From: Gracilimonas amylolytica
GTDB lineage: Bacteria > Bacteroidota > Rhodothermia > Balneolales > Balneolaceae
DNA length: 64,000 nt
NCBI RefSeq assembly: GCF_002911695.1
Contig: NZ_PQBS01000037.1
Coordinates: 496,938-560,937, forward strand
Reading direction: 5' to 3'
Both the position numbers and the translations under genes were made by a program. Below the pieces are notes generated by a model. That model ran no database searches. It was not told the origin of the DNA and was given only the letters and a program-made list of their open reading frames with translations. Shown here one piece after another: positions 8,937 through 19,189 of the stretch (the stretch's first letter is position 1; each line of letters starts with the position of its first letter).

Positions 8937-11900
8937 CTAATTTTGTAGTTGTTCTAATGCAAGTTCAATAGCCCGGGTTAGCTGAGGGTCTCTTTCCATG
9001 AGTCGGTCCTTAAAGGTGTTGGTAACCTCGATATCGGGAGATACACCGGTTCTTTCCAAGTTATCTTCTCCGTCAAGGGAATAGACTCCCCATGAAGGTA
9101 AACGGTAAAAGGATCCATCCACCAATCCTTTGCCGGAGGTAAAAATGATCCACCGGTATGTTTCGGTTCCTAACACAGTACCAAGACCAAGTTCCTTAAA
9201 TCCGGCAGCAGTAACTTCAGCATCACTGAGGGACTGTTCGTTGATCAGAAGGATGATCGGTTTGGCGGCCGGTGTGAAATTAGGCTGAGAAGCAAAATCG
9301 CCGTTCCGATATTTCCATTGCAGATAAGGCCTCTGCGACAGAAATTGCAACACATCGTTATGAACGTTGCCACCGGTATTATATCGAAGATCGAGGATCA
9401 GGGCGTCTCTATGATAGGCTTCTGAGGTCATCTCTATCAGGAAGTTTTCCAGCTCACCACCACCCATATTTTTCATATGGACATAGGCGATCCGCTCTTC
9501 ACTTTCGTTATCAACGATACTCTGATTGAGTTCGACCCATTCGTCATAAAGGTTATTTCGGGTAGAAAAGTAACTGTCCGGATGGATCTTCAAAGTATAT
9601 GAGTCATTCCCTCTTTCAAAAGTCAGGTTTACTTCTTCGGGCATAGAAGGGGAGTTAAAGTACATCTCCCGGTTTGAATCAGGATCTATGGCTTTGCCAT
9701 TTACCGCGGTTAGCACATCTCCAGGAAGAATGTCCGTCTCAGCTATATCTGCCGGACCATTACTTATGATATGTTTTACCGTGTATGGGTTGTCTTCCTC
9801 AAACAGTATGCCTGTTGATATGGAAACCGTCGAGTAAAATTCCTCTTCTTCTTCCCCTGAGGTGCTAAAGCCCATGTGTGATGAATTCAGCTCACCTAGC
9901 ATATCATTCAGAAGCCGGCTAAGGTCATTTCTGTTGTTTACATGAGGAAGGAAGTCACGGTACCGGTCACGGATATTTTGCCAGTCAATGTTATGAAACG
10001 TTTCGTTGTAGAAGTTTTCTTCAATATTTGCCCATAATTCTTCAAACATCTGATCGAACTCGTTTCTAAGGTTTCGGTTGAAGTCATGGCTGACCTCGAT
10101 CTTTGTTGCCTTGGCTGAAGCGGGATCCAGTTCATAAATATCACCGCGGGATGCCCCATAGAGCGTGCCATCTACATTCAGGATGTTACTCACAAAGCTG
10201 ATCCCCTCAAATTTCTTGGTTTCAGGATTTTCAAACGGCTGAAGAGTCGTTACATATAGAGCTGAGTTACCTTCATCGTGATTACTGCCGTACAGGATCA
10301 TGTTCTTATCCCCATCCTGAACCGCAAAGGGAGCATATTGTGAGCCGAATCGTTCTCCGATCACAGTCAGCCGTTTCATCAGGTCCTGAGGGTTAATGGA
10401 GATCTCGATCTCTGTTTCGGGGGTTTCCTCTTCTCCGTTTTCTTCTTCCTTCTCGGTCTCCATAAACAGATCATCAAATTTATCGGACTTGAATGGTTCT
10501 TGATAAACATCGAGGGCCATTTGGAAGAGATCCGTTTCGCCACCACCCCGGGGATAGGATGGCTGTGTTCTGGATGAAGAAAAATAGATGTATTTACCAT
10601 CGGGCGACCAAAATGGATCCGATTCTGAAACTCCGGTTTTGGTTAGATTTAAAGATTCTTTTGAATCAATATGGTACGTAAAGACATCATGCTCAAAATC
10701 TCGTCTTGCTGTGTAAAGTACATATTCATCATTAGGAGAGAAGCGAGGCTGCTGATTCTGAAACCCCCAAAATTCGTCTTCTACGATCAATTCACTTTCG
10801 AGGGATCCAAGATCCATTAAACGCAGTTCACTTCGGCCGCTCAGATAAAGTGCCATGCTGCGGTCTGAATTCATTTCCAAAGCCCGGTTATTTTGATCGT
10901 CAGTTGTGATCTGTTTTAATTCACCGGATCCGTCAGCATGAATGGTAAACAGATTTTGGTACCCATTTGAAGTTTGATTGAACAGCAGTGTTTTGTTATC
11001 CGCCATCCATTTTACTTCGAGAACCCGTCCCATTGGGTCTGTTTCAATTTTACGGACGAATTTTCCTTTGATATCAGATACAAATAATTCCCCCCGCGAT
11101 ATAAAAGCTAACTTGTTTTTATCGGCTGAAACGTCGAAGTAGGAGATCTCTCCCTCAACATTAAAACTTTGTTCTTTAGATAAAGTCTTGTTCTTCAGAA
11201 TACGGATAGGTACTCTTTTTGAGGCCTGAGTGCTCACATCAAACGTGTAAATTTGATAATCTCTTTCAAATACTATGGTTTCGCCGTTAGCACTAACCTG
11301 TGGATAGAAGATGGAGGTGTCAAAATCAGTAAGCTGTACTTTTTGATTTCCGTTCAGGGTGTAAAGGTTGTATTCGCCGTTGCTTTCATCTGAGGCAAAA
11401 TACAGGGTTCCGTTACGGTCTATGGTTGGCCAAAGGTCTTTGCCTTCCCACTCAGTGAGTTTATAGTACACTTCAGAGTCGATGTTGTAAGATTTTATGT
11501 CAGGATTGTAGGGTCCCCGGTATTTCTTTCGCTGCGGGAAGATGAAGCTCTCCCATGATTCATTGAAGTAATAGGTAGCCTCTTCAGGATGTTTTACCAG
11601 GTTATGCACGGTATTGTGATAATGGCTGAACAATCTTGCAGGGGTTCCTCCGGATTTACTCACAGTGTACACACTGGCTCGGTTATATCGGTCAGACCGA
11701 ATAAAGATCTCATCAGAATCCCAGTTCCAGGACTCAACCTGATCATCAGCCTGATGGAAGGTCAATTGCCGGATCTCCCCACCATTGATCGGCATCAGAT
11801 AAACATCATTATTCCCATATTGATTGGAAGTAAAGGCAACCCATCGTCCATCGGGGGAAATGGCTGGAGCACTTTCTTCACCATCCATCCCGGTTAATCG

Positions 11901-12083
11901 CACTGCCTGACCACCGGTAGCTGAGACCTTCCAAAGATCACTTTCGTACGCAAAAATAATGGTTCGCCCATCCGGAGAGATAGCAGGATGGGTAGTGAAG
12001 TACACCTCATTTTGGGCTGAGGCTGGATTGAGGCCGGATAGAGCTAGAATAAATGAAATAACGATGTATGGTAGGATCCTCAT
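8937..12083 (-). CDS. Tricorn-like S41 protease with beta-propeller and PDZ domain
   Basis: 1048 residues. A signal peptide (MRILPYIVISFILALSG…ASAQ) targets it to the periplasm. Residues ~30-540 carry repeated propeller blades (AISPDGRWVAFTSNQYG, RFSPNDEYVLYTA, WSPDGKYIYFSS). An acidic E-rich stretch at ~545-560 follows. Next come a C1-like helical domain (~690-760, FDQMFEELWANIEENFY…), a PDZ domain (~780-850) and the C-terminal S41 peptidase core with the nucleophile serine in NEQSLSDAEVTAAG (~955-968). This is the tricorn architecture, in which peptides are threaded through propellers to a serine active site. A single gene with its own hairpin; the downstream ccmB run begins ~100 bp away. 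The physiological substrate is unknown. Confidence 0.9.
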   Translation of the reverse strand: MRILPYIVISFILALSGLNPASAQNEVYFTTHPAISPDGRTIIFAYESDLWKVSATGGQAVRLTGMDGEESAPAISPDGRWVAFTSNQYGNNDVYLMPINGGEIRQLTFHQADDQVESWNWDSDEIFIRSDRYNRASVYTVSKSGGTPARLFSHYHNTVHNLVKHPEEATYYFNESWESFIFPQRKKYRGPYNPDIKSYNIDSEVYYKLTEWEGKDLWPTIDRNGTLYFASDESNGEYNLYTLNGNQKVQLTDFDTSIFYPQVSANGETIVFERDYQIYTFDVSTQASKRVPIRILKNKTLSKEQSFNVEGEISYFDVSADKNKLAFISRGELFVSDIKGKFVRKIETDPMGRVLEVKWMADNKTLLFNQTSNGYQNLFTIHADGSGELKQITTDDQNNRALEMNSDRSMALYLSGRSELRLMDLGSLESELIVEDEFWGFQNQQPRFSPNDEYVLYTARRDFEHDVFTYHIDSKESLNLTKTGVSESDPFWSPDGKYIYFSSSRTQPSYPRGGGETDLFQMALDVYQEPFKSDKFDDLFMETEKEEENGEEETPETEIEISINPQDLMKRLTVIGERFGSQYAPFAVQDGDKNMILYGSNHDEGNSALYVTTLQPFENPETKKFEGISFVSNILNVDGTLYGASRGDIYELDPASAKATKIEVSHDFNRNLRNEFDQMFEELWANIEENFYNETFHNIDWQNIRDRYRDFLPHVNNRNDLSRLLNDMLGELNSSHMGFSTSGEEEEEFYSTVSISTGILFEEDNPYTVKHIISNGPADIAETDILPGDVLTAVNGKAIDPDSNREMYFNSPSMPEEVNLTFERGNDSYTLKIHPDSYFSTRNNLYDEWVELNQSIVDNESEERIAYVHMKNMGGGELENFLIEMTSEAYHRDALILDLRYNTGGNVHNDVLQFLSQRPYLQWKYRNGDFASQPNFTPAAKPIILLINEQSLSDAEVTAAGFKELGLGTVLGTETYRWIIFTSGKGLVDGSFYRLPSWGVYSLDGEDNLERTGVSPDIEVTNTFKDRLMERDPQLTRAIELALEQLQN

Positions 12084-12266
12084 GAGAACGCTTCAATTGA
12101 TTAAGATTTAAGAAAGGTTACTTAAACACCAAGTAAATCACAAAGAGGAGGGCTGAAAATTTTTTATCTTACTCATTCAAAATCGCAGAATTAAACTTTG
12201 ATTGATTATCACTTCGGTGCCTATATTCGGTTGCTGAGTTTTAAAAATTATTTGTCAGGATATTAC

Positions 12267-12740
12267 ATGAATTTATTTTCGTTGCTGGATGAAATTACTG
12301 TTCTCCCAAACCACATTGCAGGCTCAAAAAAGGAGCTCATCAATGCATTGGTGGATACGCTAAAGAATAAGGTTGACAGTAATGAGCAACTTGAGGATGT
12401 ACGAAAAGCCGTTTTTGAACGAGAAGAGATCATGTCGACCGGGGTTGGTAAAGGTTTAGCCATTCCGCATGCCAAAACCAAAGCCGTGAGTGAAAACCAC
12501 GCGGCCTTTGCACTGCTGAAAGATCCCCTCGACTTTGATTCTATTGATAATGAACCGGTTCGCCTGGTATTTCTTTTAGTTGGGCCCGAATCCAAGAATA
12601 GTCAGCATATCAAACTTTTAAGCCGTATTTCCCGCCTGATGAACAGTGGCTCATTCCGTGAAAAGATCCTGGCCTGTACTTCCTCAGATGAGATCCTGGA
12701 AGCATTCAGAATGGAAGAAGAAAAATATTTTGTGAATTAG
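12267..12740 (+). CDS. PTS EIIA domain protein (fructose/nitrogen type)
   Basis: 157 residues: a stand-alone PTS EIIA type 2 domain with the phospho-accepting histidine at residue 68 in GLAIPHAKT. The frame is open further upstream (TTG at 12198), but the ATG at 12267 is preceded by CAGGA and starts the conserved domain (MNLFSLLDEITVL…), so I use it. A free-standing EIIA in an organism with few sugar PTS genes usually has a regulatory role (PtsN-like), and this one is grouped with a sigma-54 activator, but no HPr or EI is present in the window to confirm this. The stop codon abuts the ATG of dacB directly, so the two are translationally linked. Confidence 0.85.
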   Translation: MNLFSLLDEITVLPNHIAGSKKELINALVDTLKNKVDSNEQLEDVRKAVFEREEIMSTGVGKGLAIPHAKTKAVSENHAAFALLKDPLDFDSIDNEPVRLVFLLVGPESKNSQHIKLLSRISRLMNSGSFREKILACTSSDEILEAFRMEEEKYFVN

Positions 12741-14177
12741 ATGAAGCATTTATTCCGAACTGCAATACTCATTCTTCTTTTTGCAACTTCGGACTATCTG
12801 TATGCTCAAAATTTAGGTTCGGTCATTGAAAATGCACCCAATCAGGAGGCTTTCTGGTCTGTGACGGTCCGTGATCATCAGGGCTATATTTTAGAGAAGC
12901 ACAACTCTGACAAGGTGATCATCCCGGCATCCAATCAAAAACTCGTAACAACAGCGGCACTTCTGGATCATTTTGGAGCCGATTATCAGTTTAAAACGGT
13001 GATCTACGGTGAAGGTAGTCTATCTGAGGGGACCTGGGATGGAGATCTTATCATTGTAGGAAGCGGTGACCCCTCCATCAGTGGAGATCTGTATGACGGT
13101 AACCGGTATCATGTGTTTGAGAGTTATGTCAGGCAACTGAAAGAAGCCGGAATTCAGCGAATTAACGGTAAACTGATCGCAGATGTGTCTTTGTTTGATG
13201 AGCAAGTGTACCCTAAAGGGTGGGACTGGTATGACTTCTCCTTTTACTATGCCGTTCAGGTCAGCCCGCTTTCATTCAATAATAACACGGTGGATCTTGA
13301 GGTTTTTGCGGATGGAAATATCGGCGATACTCCAAGAATTACCTGGTTTCCGGATAGTACTGATTATGTGACCTTCATCAACCAACAGGTGATCACGCAC
13401 CCGAATACAGAATACGATGAGTATTATCGGAGAGAGTTGGGAGGTAATATCATTACGCTTGGGAGTACGCTGCCTCAGGGATATTATGAAGATGAGTCAC
13501 TTTCTGTGAATGACCCTCCGGGGTATTTTTTGCACTCATTCCGTAACTACATGGCTGAGAATGGCATTGAGGTAGAAGGAGAGCTGGAAGTATCCTATGA
13601 TGGGCTGCAGACATCCGGTATGGAGCCGCTTGCCATACACCGGTCATATCCAATGGGAAAACTGATCGAGTGGACGAATAAGGAAAGTGACAACTTCTAC
13701 ACTGAAATGATGACCAAAACCCTGTCGGCTCAAAAAAGTGGAGTAAAAGGAAGTTTTGAGGATGGAATTTCACAGATCCGTGATTTTCTGTTTGAGATAG
13801 GTTTGGATACCATTCACGTACAAATGAATGATGCCTCAGGAATGGCGGGTGGAAATTTCAATACCACTGAGAATCTATCAAAGTTACTGGTGGAGATGCA
13901 GTCGCATGAATGCTTTGAAGCCTATTTTAGTAGTATGTCGGTGGCCGGAATTGACGGTACGTTGGCACACAGAATGAAGGGCACACCGCTTTATAATAAC
14001 TTTAAGGGTAAATCCGGGTTTGTGACCGGAGTGAGAACCCTGAGCGGATACATGAATGCCCGTTCCGGCAAGCAGCTGATCGTCAGCATTGGCACCAATA
14101 ATTACATATCAGAAAAGGTGCGCCCCATTGATTCGGTTCATGAAAAAATTCTGATGTACCTTTATAACAAGTATTGA
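12741..14177 (+). CDS. dacB: D-alanyl-D-alanine carboxypeptidase/endopeptidase (PBP4 type, peptidase S13)
   Basis: 478 residues with an N-terminal signal peptide ending near YAQ. Periplasmic enzyme that trims or cleaves peptidoglycan cross-links. The three penicillin-binding motifs of family S13 are present: SNQK (residues 64-67), an SxN-type box in KESDNFYTEMM, and KSG in NFKGKSGFVTGVRTLSGYM. The long insert between the first two motifs (~residues 90-300) is typical for PBP4. It starts on the base after the EIIA stop and ends 15 bp before the response regulator, so the three form one transcription unit. Confidence 0.92.
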   Translation: MKHLFRTAILILLFATSDYLYAQNLGSVIENAPNQEAFWSVTVRDHQGYILEKHNSDKVIIPASNQKLVTTAALLDHFGADYQFKTVIYGEGSLSEGTWDGDLIIVGSGDPSISGDLYDGNRYHVFESYVRQLKEAGIQRINGKLIADVSLFDEQVYPKGWDWYDFSFYYAVQVSPLSFNNNTVDLEVFADGNIGDTPRITWFPDSTDYVTFINQQVITHPNTEYDEYYRRELGGNIITLGSTLPQGYYEDESLSVNDPPGYFLHSFRNYMAENGIEVEGELEVSYDGLQTSGMEPLAIHRSYPMGKLIEWTNKESDNFYTEMMTKTLSAQKSGVKGSFEDGISQIRDFLFEIGLDTIHVQMNDASGMAGGNFNTTENLSKLLVEMQSHECFEAYFSSMSVAGIDGTLAHRMKGTPLYNNFKGKSGFVTGVRTLSGYMNARSGKQLIVSIGTNNYISEKVRPIDSVHEKILMYLYNKY

Positions 14178-14192
14178 TCTCAATCCCTGATA

Positions 14193-15566
14193 ATGGCCGA
14201 TCCAAAAGCACACATATTAGTCACGGATGATGAAAAGGCGATCCGGAATACGCTAAAGGATATCCTCGAGTTTGAGGACTACAAGGTATCGACTGCAGAA
14301 AGCGGAAAGGAAGCTTTAGAATTTGTTTCGAAAGAAAATGTGGATCTCATGCTTTTGGATATCAAGATGCAGGGGATGGATGGTATTGAGACATTGAAAC
14401 AGATCCGTGAGAAGGGGATCGGAGTTCCTGTGATCATGATCTCTGGCCATGGTACCATCGAAATTGCTGTTGAAGCAACCAAGATCGGGGCCTATGATTT
14501 TCTGGAAAAACCGCCTGACCTGAATCGCCTGTTGATCGCAGTAAGAAATGCCCTTTCGCAGAAAAACCTGGAAAAGGAAAATCAGCAGATCAGAAAAAAA
14601 CTTCCGTCCATTCAGCCAATAATTGGTGAAAGTAAATCAATTCAGAAGATCAAGGATCTGATCGATAAAGTGGCTCCAACGAGGTCACGTGTGCTTATTA
14701 CCGGCGACAATGGTACCGGAAAGGAATTGGTGGCCAAATGGATCCATGAAAAAAGTCCCCGCAGCGGTGGACCTATGGTGGAAGTAAATTGTGCGGCCAT
14801 TCCGGCAGATCTTCTGGAAAGTGAATTATTTGGCCATGAAAAAGGAGCCTTTACCGGCGCGGCCGAACAGCGAATCGGAAAGTTTGAACAGGCTAACGAA
14901 GGTACTTTATTCCTTGATGAAATAGGGGATATGGGCCTGGACGCACAAGCAAAAGTACTTCGGGCTCTTCAGGAAAACAAGATCACCCGCATTGGCGGAA
15001 GTGAGGCCATTTCCATCGATGTACGAATATTGGCGGCTACCAACAAAGACCTTGAGCAGGAAATAGCCGATGGTAACTTCAGGGAAGACCTGTTCCACCG
15101 TATCAATGTGATCCCCATCAAAGTACCCGCACTAAAAGATCGGAGGTCTGATGTTCCGTTGATCGCTGAAGCCTGCCTTCGTTCACTAAAGGAGAGGGAT
15201 ATCAGTTTTTCTAAAGTGACATTCACCGATGATGGACTGGAAGCCCTGAAAGAGCGGGATTGGTCAGGTAATGTTAGGGAATTACAAAATGCTGTCGAAC
15301 GTCTTGGAATACTGGCACCTGATCATAAGATCGATGAGGAGACCGTGAACAGCATTCTATCCTCCAAAACTTCTGCATCTGACAAATTGGATGCCCTTGC
15401 CGAAGGGATCTCAGACTTTCAGGAATTCAAGGAACAGGCCGAAAGAGTGTTCTTGATAAAACGACTGGAGAAAAACGACTGGAATATTTCGAAGACTGCT
15501 GAGGAAATTGGAATACAGCGTAGTCATATTTACAATAAAATGAATAAGTACAACATAGAAAGATAG
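14193..15566 (+). CDS. Sigma-54-dependent response regulator (NtrC family)
   Basis: 457 residues with the complete NtrC layout. A receiver domain carries the phospho-acceptor Asp56 (LMLLDIKM) and acidic pair DD at 12-13. The AAA+ domain has Walker A GDNGTGKE at 171-178 and the sigma-54-contacting GAFTGA loop at 218-223. A C-terminal Fis-type helix-turn-helix (NWNISKTAEEIGIQRSHIYNKM) follows. It should activate sigma-54 promoters after phosphorylation; its partner kinase is not evident. The nearest kinase, at 16544, is a HisKA_2 type separated by folD. The stop is 4 bp before folD. Confidence 0.94.
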   Translation: MADPKAHILVTDDEKAIRNTLKDILEFEDYKVSTAESGKEALEFVSKENVDLMLLDIKMQGMDGIETLKQIREKGIGVPVIMISGHGTIEIAVEATKIGAYDFLEKPPDLNRLLIAVRNALSQKNLEKENQQIRKKLPSIQPIIGESKSIQKIKDLIDKVAPTRSRVLITGDNGTGKELVAKWIHEKSPRSGGPMVEVNCAAIPADLLESELFGHEKGAFTGAAEQRIGKFEQANEGTLFLDEIGDMGLDAQAKVLRALQENKITRIGGSEAISIDVRILAATNKDLEQEIADGNFREDLFHRINVIPIKVPALKDRRSDVPLIAEACLRSLKERDISFSKVTFTDDGLEALKERDWSGNVRELQNAVERLGILAPDHKIDEETVNSILSSKTSASDKLDALAEGISDFQEFKEQAERVFLIKRLEKNDWNISKTAEEIGIQRSHIYNKMNKYNIER

Positions 15567-15570
15567 CAGC

Positions 15571-16461
15571 ATGAGCGCAGAGATCATTGATGGCAAGAAA
15601 GTAGCCGAACTGGTGAGAAACAGAGTCCGTGAGGATGTAAACGATTGGAAGTCAAAAGGGCACAGAGCCCCGTTTCTTCAGGTTATTTTGGTGGGAGACG
15701 ATCCGGCTTCCAAGGTTTATACCGGCGCAAAAACTAAAGCCTGTGAGGATGTAGGCATTGAGACTCATACCCGCATTCTGCAGGACACGATCTCAGCCAA
15801 AGAACTTAAATCCATCATTAAGGCCTACAACGAAGATGATTCAGTGGATGGCATTTTGGTTCAGCTGCCACTTCCTTCACATCTGTCATCTCACGATGTG
15901 ATAGAAACCATTGATTATCGAAAGGATGTGGATGGATTTCATCCCATGAATGTTGGTCGCCTTACCGTGGATGAGCCCTGCTACAGAAGCTGTACGCCGG
16001 CAGGTATCATGGAACTCTTCAAACACTACAGCATCCCGGTTAAATCAAAACATGCGGTAGTGGTGGGGGCCAGTAATATTGTGGGGTCACCAATGGCCAT
16101 CATGCTGTCGCGTGAGAATTCGTCCGGTAAAGCTACAACCACAATTTGCCATAAATTTACAAAAGACCTGACGCAACATACCATCTCAGCAGATATATTG
16201 ATCGCAGCGGCAGGCCAACCGGAATTGATCAAAGGTGAAATGATCAAGGAGGGGGCTGTGGTGATAGATGTTGGTATAAATCGTGTGGCGGATGAAACGT
16301 CAGAAAAAGGATACAAGTTAGTGGGTGATGTGGATTATGAGTCAGTTCGCAAAAAGGCGAGCTGGATCACCCCGGTACCGGGTGGCGTTGGTCCCATGAC
16401 GGTAGCCATGCTGATGAAGAATACCTTATTGGCGGCGAAAAAATCGATCTATCCTGAATGA
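15571..16461 (+). CDS. folD: Bifunctional methylenetetrahydrofolate dehydrogenase/cyclohydrolase
   Basis: 296 residues, full length. Interconverts methylene-, methenyl- and 10-formyl-tetrahydrofolate with NADP. Signature segments present: VGDDPASKVYTGAK with the catalytic tyrosine/lysine, DGILVQLPLP, KDVDGFHP and the C-terminal TPVPGGVGPMT. The ATG is 4 bp after the response-regulator stop, so it is probably translated from the same message although functionally unrelated. A short hairpin (CCTGA/TCAGG, 16453-16466) sits over the stop codon and is followed by CTTTT, a weak candidate terminator. Confidence 0.97.
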   Translation: MSAEIIDGKKVAELVRNRVREDVNDWKSKGHRAPFLQVILVGDDPASKVYTGAKTKACEDVGIETHTRILQDTISAKELKSIIKAYNEDDSVDGILVQLPLPSHLSSHDVIETIDYRKDVDGFHPMNVGRLTVDEPCYRSCTPAGIMELFKHYSIPVKSKHAVVVGASNIVGSPMAIMLSRENSSGKATTTICHKFTKDLTQHTISADILIAAAGQPELIKGEMIKEGAVVIDVGINRVADETSEKGYKLVGDVDYESVRKKASWITPVPGGVGPMTVAMLMKNTLLAAKKSIYPE

Positions 16462-16543
16462 TCAGGCTTTTACAGCGATAGGGTCCGGTTTTTTCATACA
16501 AACTTTATACAAGTAGGTTAAAATAAACCTATAAAATTGTGCT

Positions 16544-19141
16544 ATGGAAAAGGTTAACAAATTACTGGATTCGGTTATTTTTCGAACGGCAATGGAACAG
16601 GTTCCTGCATCTGTTGTCATCACAGATGCGAATAATGATATCCTATATGTAAATAAGTTCTTTACGGAGTTGACGGGGTACACACTTGAAGAGGCTAAAG
16701 GAAAGAATCCGAATATTCTAAATTCGGGGGAGCAGAGTAAAGAATTTTATCGGGAAATGTGGTCCACACTGAATGAAGGGGAAGTTTGGAAAGGGGAATT
16801 CAAAAATGTCAAAAAAGACGGTAGCTACTATTGGGAAAAAGCGAGTATCATCCCCATTATGGATGAAGAAGGTGAATTGGCCTATTACATGGCTATTAAA
16901 CAGGATATCACCGAGGAAAAGGCTAATATTGAGAAAGCTGAAAGACGTGAACGGCTGCTAAACAACATTCAGGAGTTATCTGAAACCGGAGGGTGGGAGT
17001 ATGATGTAGAAAATGATACTTTTTTCTGGACAGATGAACTTTATCGTTTACACGGTTTTGAAAAACCTTTTGACGGAGATCTTCCCACCGAAAGCCTGAA
17101 ATGCTACAGTAAAGAAGCTCAAAAAAAGATCGGGGAGTCTTATAAAAAATGCCTGGAAGATGGCACCCCCTATGACCATACCGTACCTTTTACCAATGTA
17201 GATGGTGTTGAAATGTGGGTGCGAACAAAAAGCAAAGCCGTAAAAAATGACAAAGGCGAAGTTGTAAGATTACTTGGAAGTGTGCGGAATGTGACAGAGG
17301 AAGTAAAAACCTTGCACGCTCTGAAACGCAGACAAGCTGAGTTTCAAACCGTTGTTGAATCCTTTGATGATATTGTTTTCACACTGGATGAGGATGGCAG
17401 GTACACAAATTTGTATGGTAAGTGGGCAAGGGATGAGGAACTCCGTACTATGATGGAGGGGAAAACCGCAACGGAGGTTTTCGGAAATAAAGCCGGACAG
17501 GTACACATCGAAGCTCTGCAAGCTGCAAAAGACGAAGGTCACTTTACCTATAAGTGGTTTATACAAAATGAAGAAGGCAAGCAAAATCATTACGAGACCA
17601 AACTGACCAAGCTAAAAACTGCCAATTCTGAAAAGGAAGGATTCCTTGGGTTTGGTAGAAATATTACCGCTGAGATCCGATACAGAAAAGAACTGGAAGA
17701 CCTGAAAGAACGATTGAATTATGCCTTGATCGGAACCCGTGCGGGTACATGGGATTGGGACCTGGTAAGTGGTAAAACCATATTTAATGAACGCTGGGCG
17801 CAAATGCTTGGGTATTCATTGAGTGAGCTTGAGCCCACATATATTGAAACCTGGAATAACCTGACACATCCCGGGGATAAAATTCGCTCAGAAAAGGAAT
17901 TACAGGAGTATTTAGAGGGTAAAACACCTATTTACGATACCAAGGTAAGAATGCAGCATAAAGAGGGGCATTGGGTCTGGGTATGGGACAGAGGGGCGAT
18001 CTTTGAAGAAAATGAGGATGGCAACCCAACGCGTATGGTTGGTACCCATGTAGATATAACCGAATGGATGGAGGCCGAACAGCGTCTCAAACGGTCTGAG
18101 AAAAAGTACCGGGAGTTGTTCGAAAATTCTTCTGATCCCAGCCTGCTTGAAAAGGATGGATATATTATTGACTGTAATAAAGCATTGCTTGATCTACTGG
18201 GGTATGACGAAAAGAATGAATTGATCGGAAAATCGATACTGGAGATATCACCGGAGACCCAAAGCAGTGGCTGGGAATCTGAGAAACTGTTTGGTGAAGC
18301 ACTCAGTGAATTGACTGAAAACAGAAAAAAAGGCTTGAAGTTCGAATGGGAACACCTGAGAAAAGATGGTACAGTCGTTCCGGTTGAAACCGTACTGACC
18401 AACCTGACCGATAATGATGGCGAAAGTATGCGGTACGTGGTATGGAGGGATATTACAGATCGAAGAGCCGCTGAAAATGAACTGATGGAAGCCTATGAGG
18501 AAAGGGGAGCTTTGCTTGCTGAAATTCACCATCGGGTTAAAAATAACCTGGCTATCATATCCGGGCTCATTCAGTTGCAGATCTTTGGCATTGAGGATGA
18601 GGCAGTTGCTGAACAGCTTGGTAAAAGTGTAAACCGTATCAAATCCATTGCCTTGATCCATGAGCAACTCTATCAGTCTAAAAGCTTTGCCAATATCTCA
18701 TTGAAAGAAAACATTGAGAAACAGGCCAATACTCTTTTCAGCATGTACAAGAGCCAAAACTCGGCAAAAGTGGATCTCCATTTGAATCTGGATGAGGTTC
18801 AGATCAACATCAATCAGGCATTGCCGGTTGGGTTACTTCTCAACGAGATTCTGAACAATGCTTTTAAGCACGCTTTTGTGGGGCGTGATGATGGAGAGAT
18901 AGAAATTGGTTTGACTGAGGTAAATGATGAGATTCATCTTACCGTTACAGATAATGGGGTGGGTTTTGAAGAAGATCAGAAAGAAAAATCTTCCCTTGGG
19001 CATACCTTAATAGATACTTTTGTTAAACAACTGAGGGCAAAAGTGGATCTGAATGCAAAAGATGGAACCACCTATAAGATCACTTTCGAAAAGCAGGATC
19101 TTAAAGGATCCATGGCATCAAACATGAGTATTCTGAAGTAA
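16544..19141 (+). CDS. Soluble multi-PAS sensor histidine kinase (HisKA_2 type)
   Basis: 865 residues, no signal peptide or membrane segment. Five PAS-like modules can be followed: ~10-130, 135-255, 265-380, 390-510 and 520-645, each ending in the PAC-style …DITE or NVTE signature. The kinase core starts with EIHHRVKNNLAIISGLIQLQ; the phospho-acceptor histidine is residue 662 or 663, the HisKA_2 H-box. A GHKL ATPase domain follows with N-box NEILNNAFKHA and G-box VTDNGVGF. The NCRFLQ motif of LOV photosensors is absent. It probably integrates small-molecule or redox cues in the cytosol. It has its own 82-bp upstream gap after folD and no adjacent response regulator except the sigma-54 regulator two genes upstream, a pairing I cannot support. 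Confidence 0.9.
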   Translation: MEKVNKLLDSVIFRTAMEQVPASVVITDANNDILYVNKFFTELTGYTLEEAKGKNPNILNSGEQSKEFYREMWSTLNEGEVWKGEFKNVKKDGSYYWEKASIIPIMDEEGELAYYMAIKQDITEEKANIEKAERRERLLNNIQELSETGGWEYDVENDTFFWTDELYRLHGFEKPFDGDLPTESLKCYSKEAQKKIGESYKKCLEDGTPYDHTVPFTNVDGVEMWVRTKSKAVKNDKGEVVRLLGSVRNVTEEVKTLHALKRRQAEFQTVVESFDDIVFTLDEDGRYTNLYGKWARDEELRTMMEGKTATEVFGNKAGQVHIEALQAAKDEGHFTYKWFIQNEEGKQNHYETKLTKLKTANSEKEGFLGFGRNITAEIRYRKELEDLKERLNYALIGTRAGTWDWDLVSGKTIFNERWAQMLGYSLSELEPTYIETWNNLTHPGDKIRSEKELQEYLEGKTPIYDTKVRMQHKEGHWVWVWDRGAIFEENEDGNPTRMVGTHVDITEWMEAEQRLKRSEKKYRELFENSSDPSLLEKDGYIIDCNKALLDLLGYDEKNELIGKSILEISPETQSSGWESEKLFGEALSELTENRKKGLKFEWEHLRKDGTVVPVETVLTNLTDNDGESMRYVVWRDITDRRAAENELMEAYEERGALLAEIHHRVKNNLAIISGLIQLQIFGIEDEAVAEQLGKSVNRIKSIALIHEQLYQSKSFANISLKENIEKQANTLFSMYKSQNSAKVDLHLNLDEVQININQALPVGLLLNEILNNAFKHAFVGRDDGEIEIGLTEVNDEIHLTVTDNGVGFEEDQKEKSSLGHTLIDTFVKQLRAKVDLNAKDGTTYKITFEKQDLKGSMASNMSILK

Positions 19142-19155
19142 AAAATTAATTTTGG

Positions 19156-19183
19156 AAGGGGTGACAGTATGATGTCACCCCTT
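19156..19183 (+). terminator. Perfect 11-bp hairpin downstream of the multi-PAS kinase
   Basis: AAGGGGTGACA and its exact complement are separated by a 6-nt loop, 14 bp after the kinase stop. No U-run follows (GTGCG), so it may be a rho-assisted terminator, a 3' end protector, or part of the leader of the small gene at 19220. Confidence 0.5.
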
Positions 19184-19189
19184 GTGCGT

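Noticed and set aside
16544..19141. LOV-type photosensor
   Set aside because: The PAS modules lack the NCRFLQ cysteine motif, so blue-light sensing by this means is unsupported.
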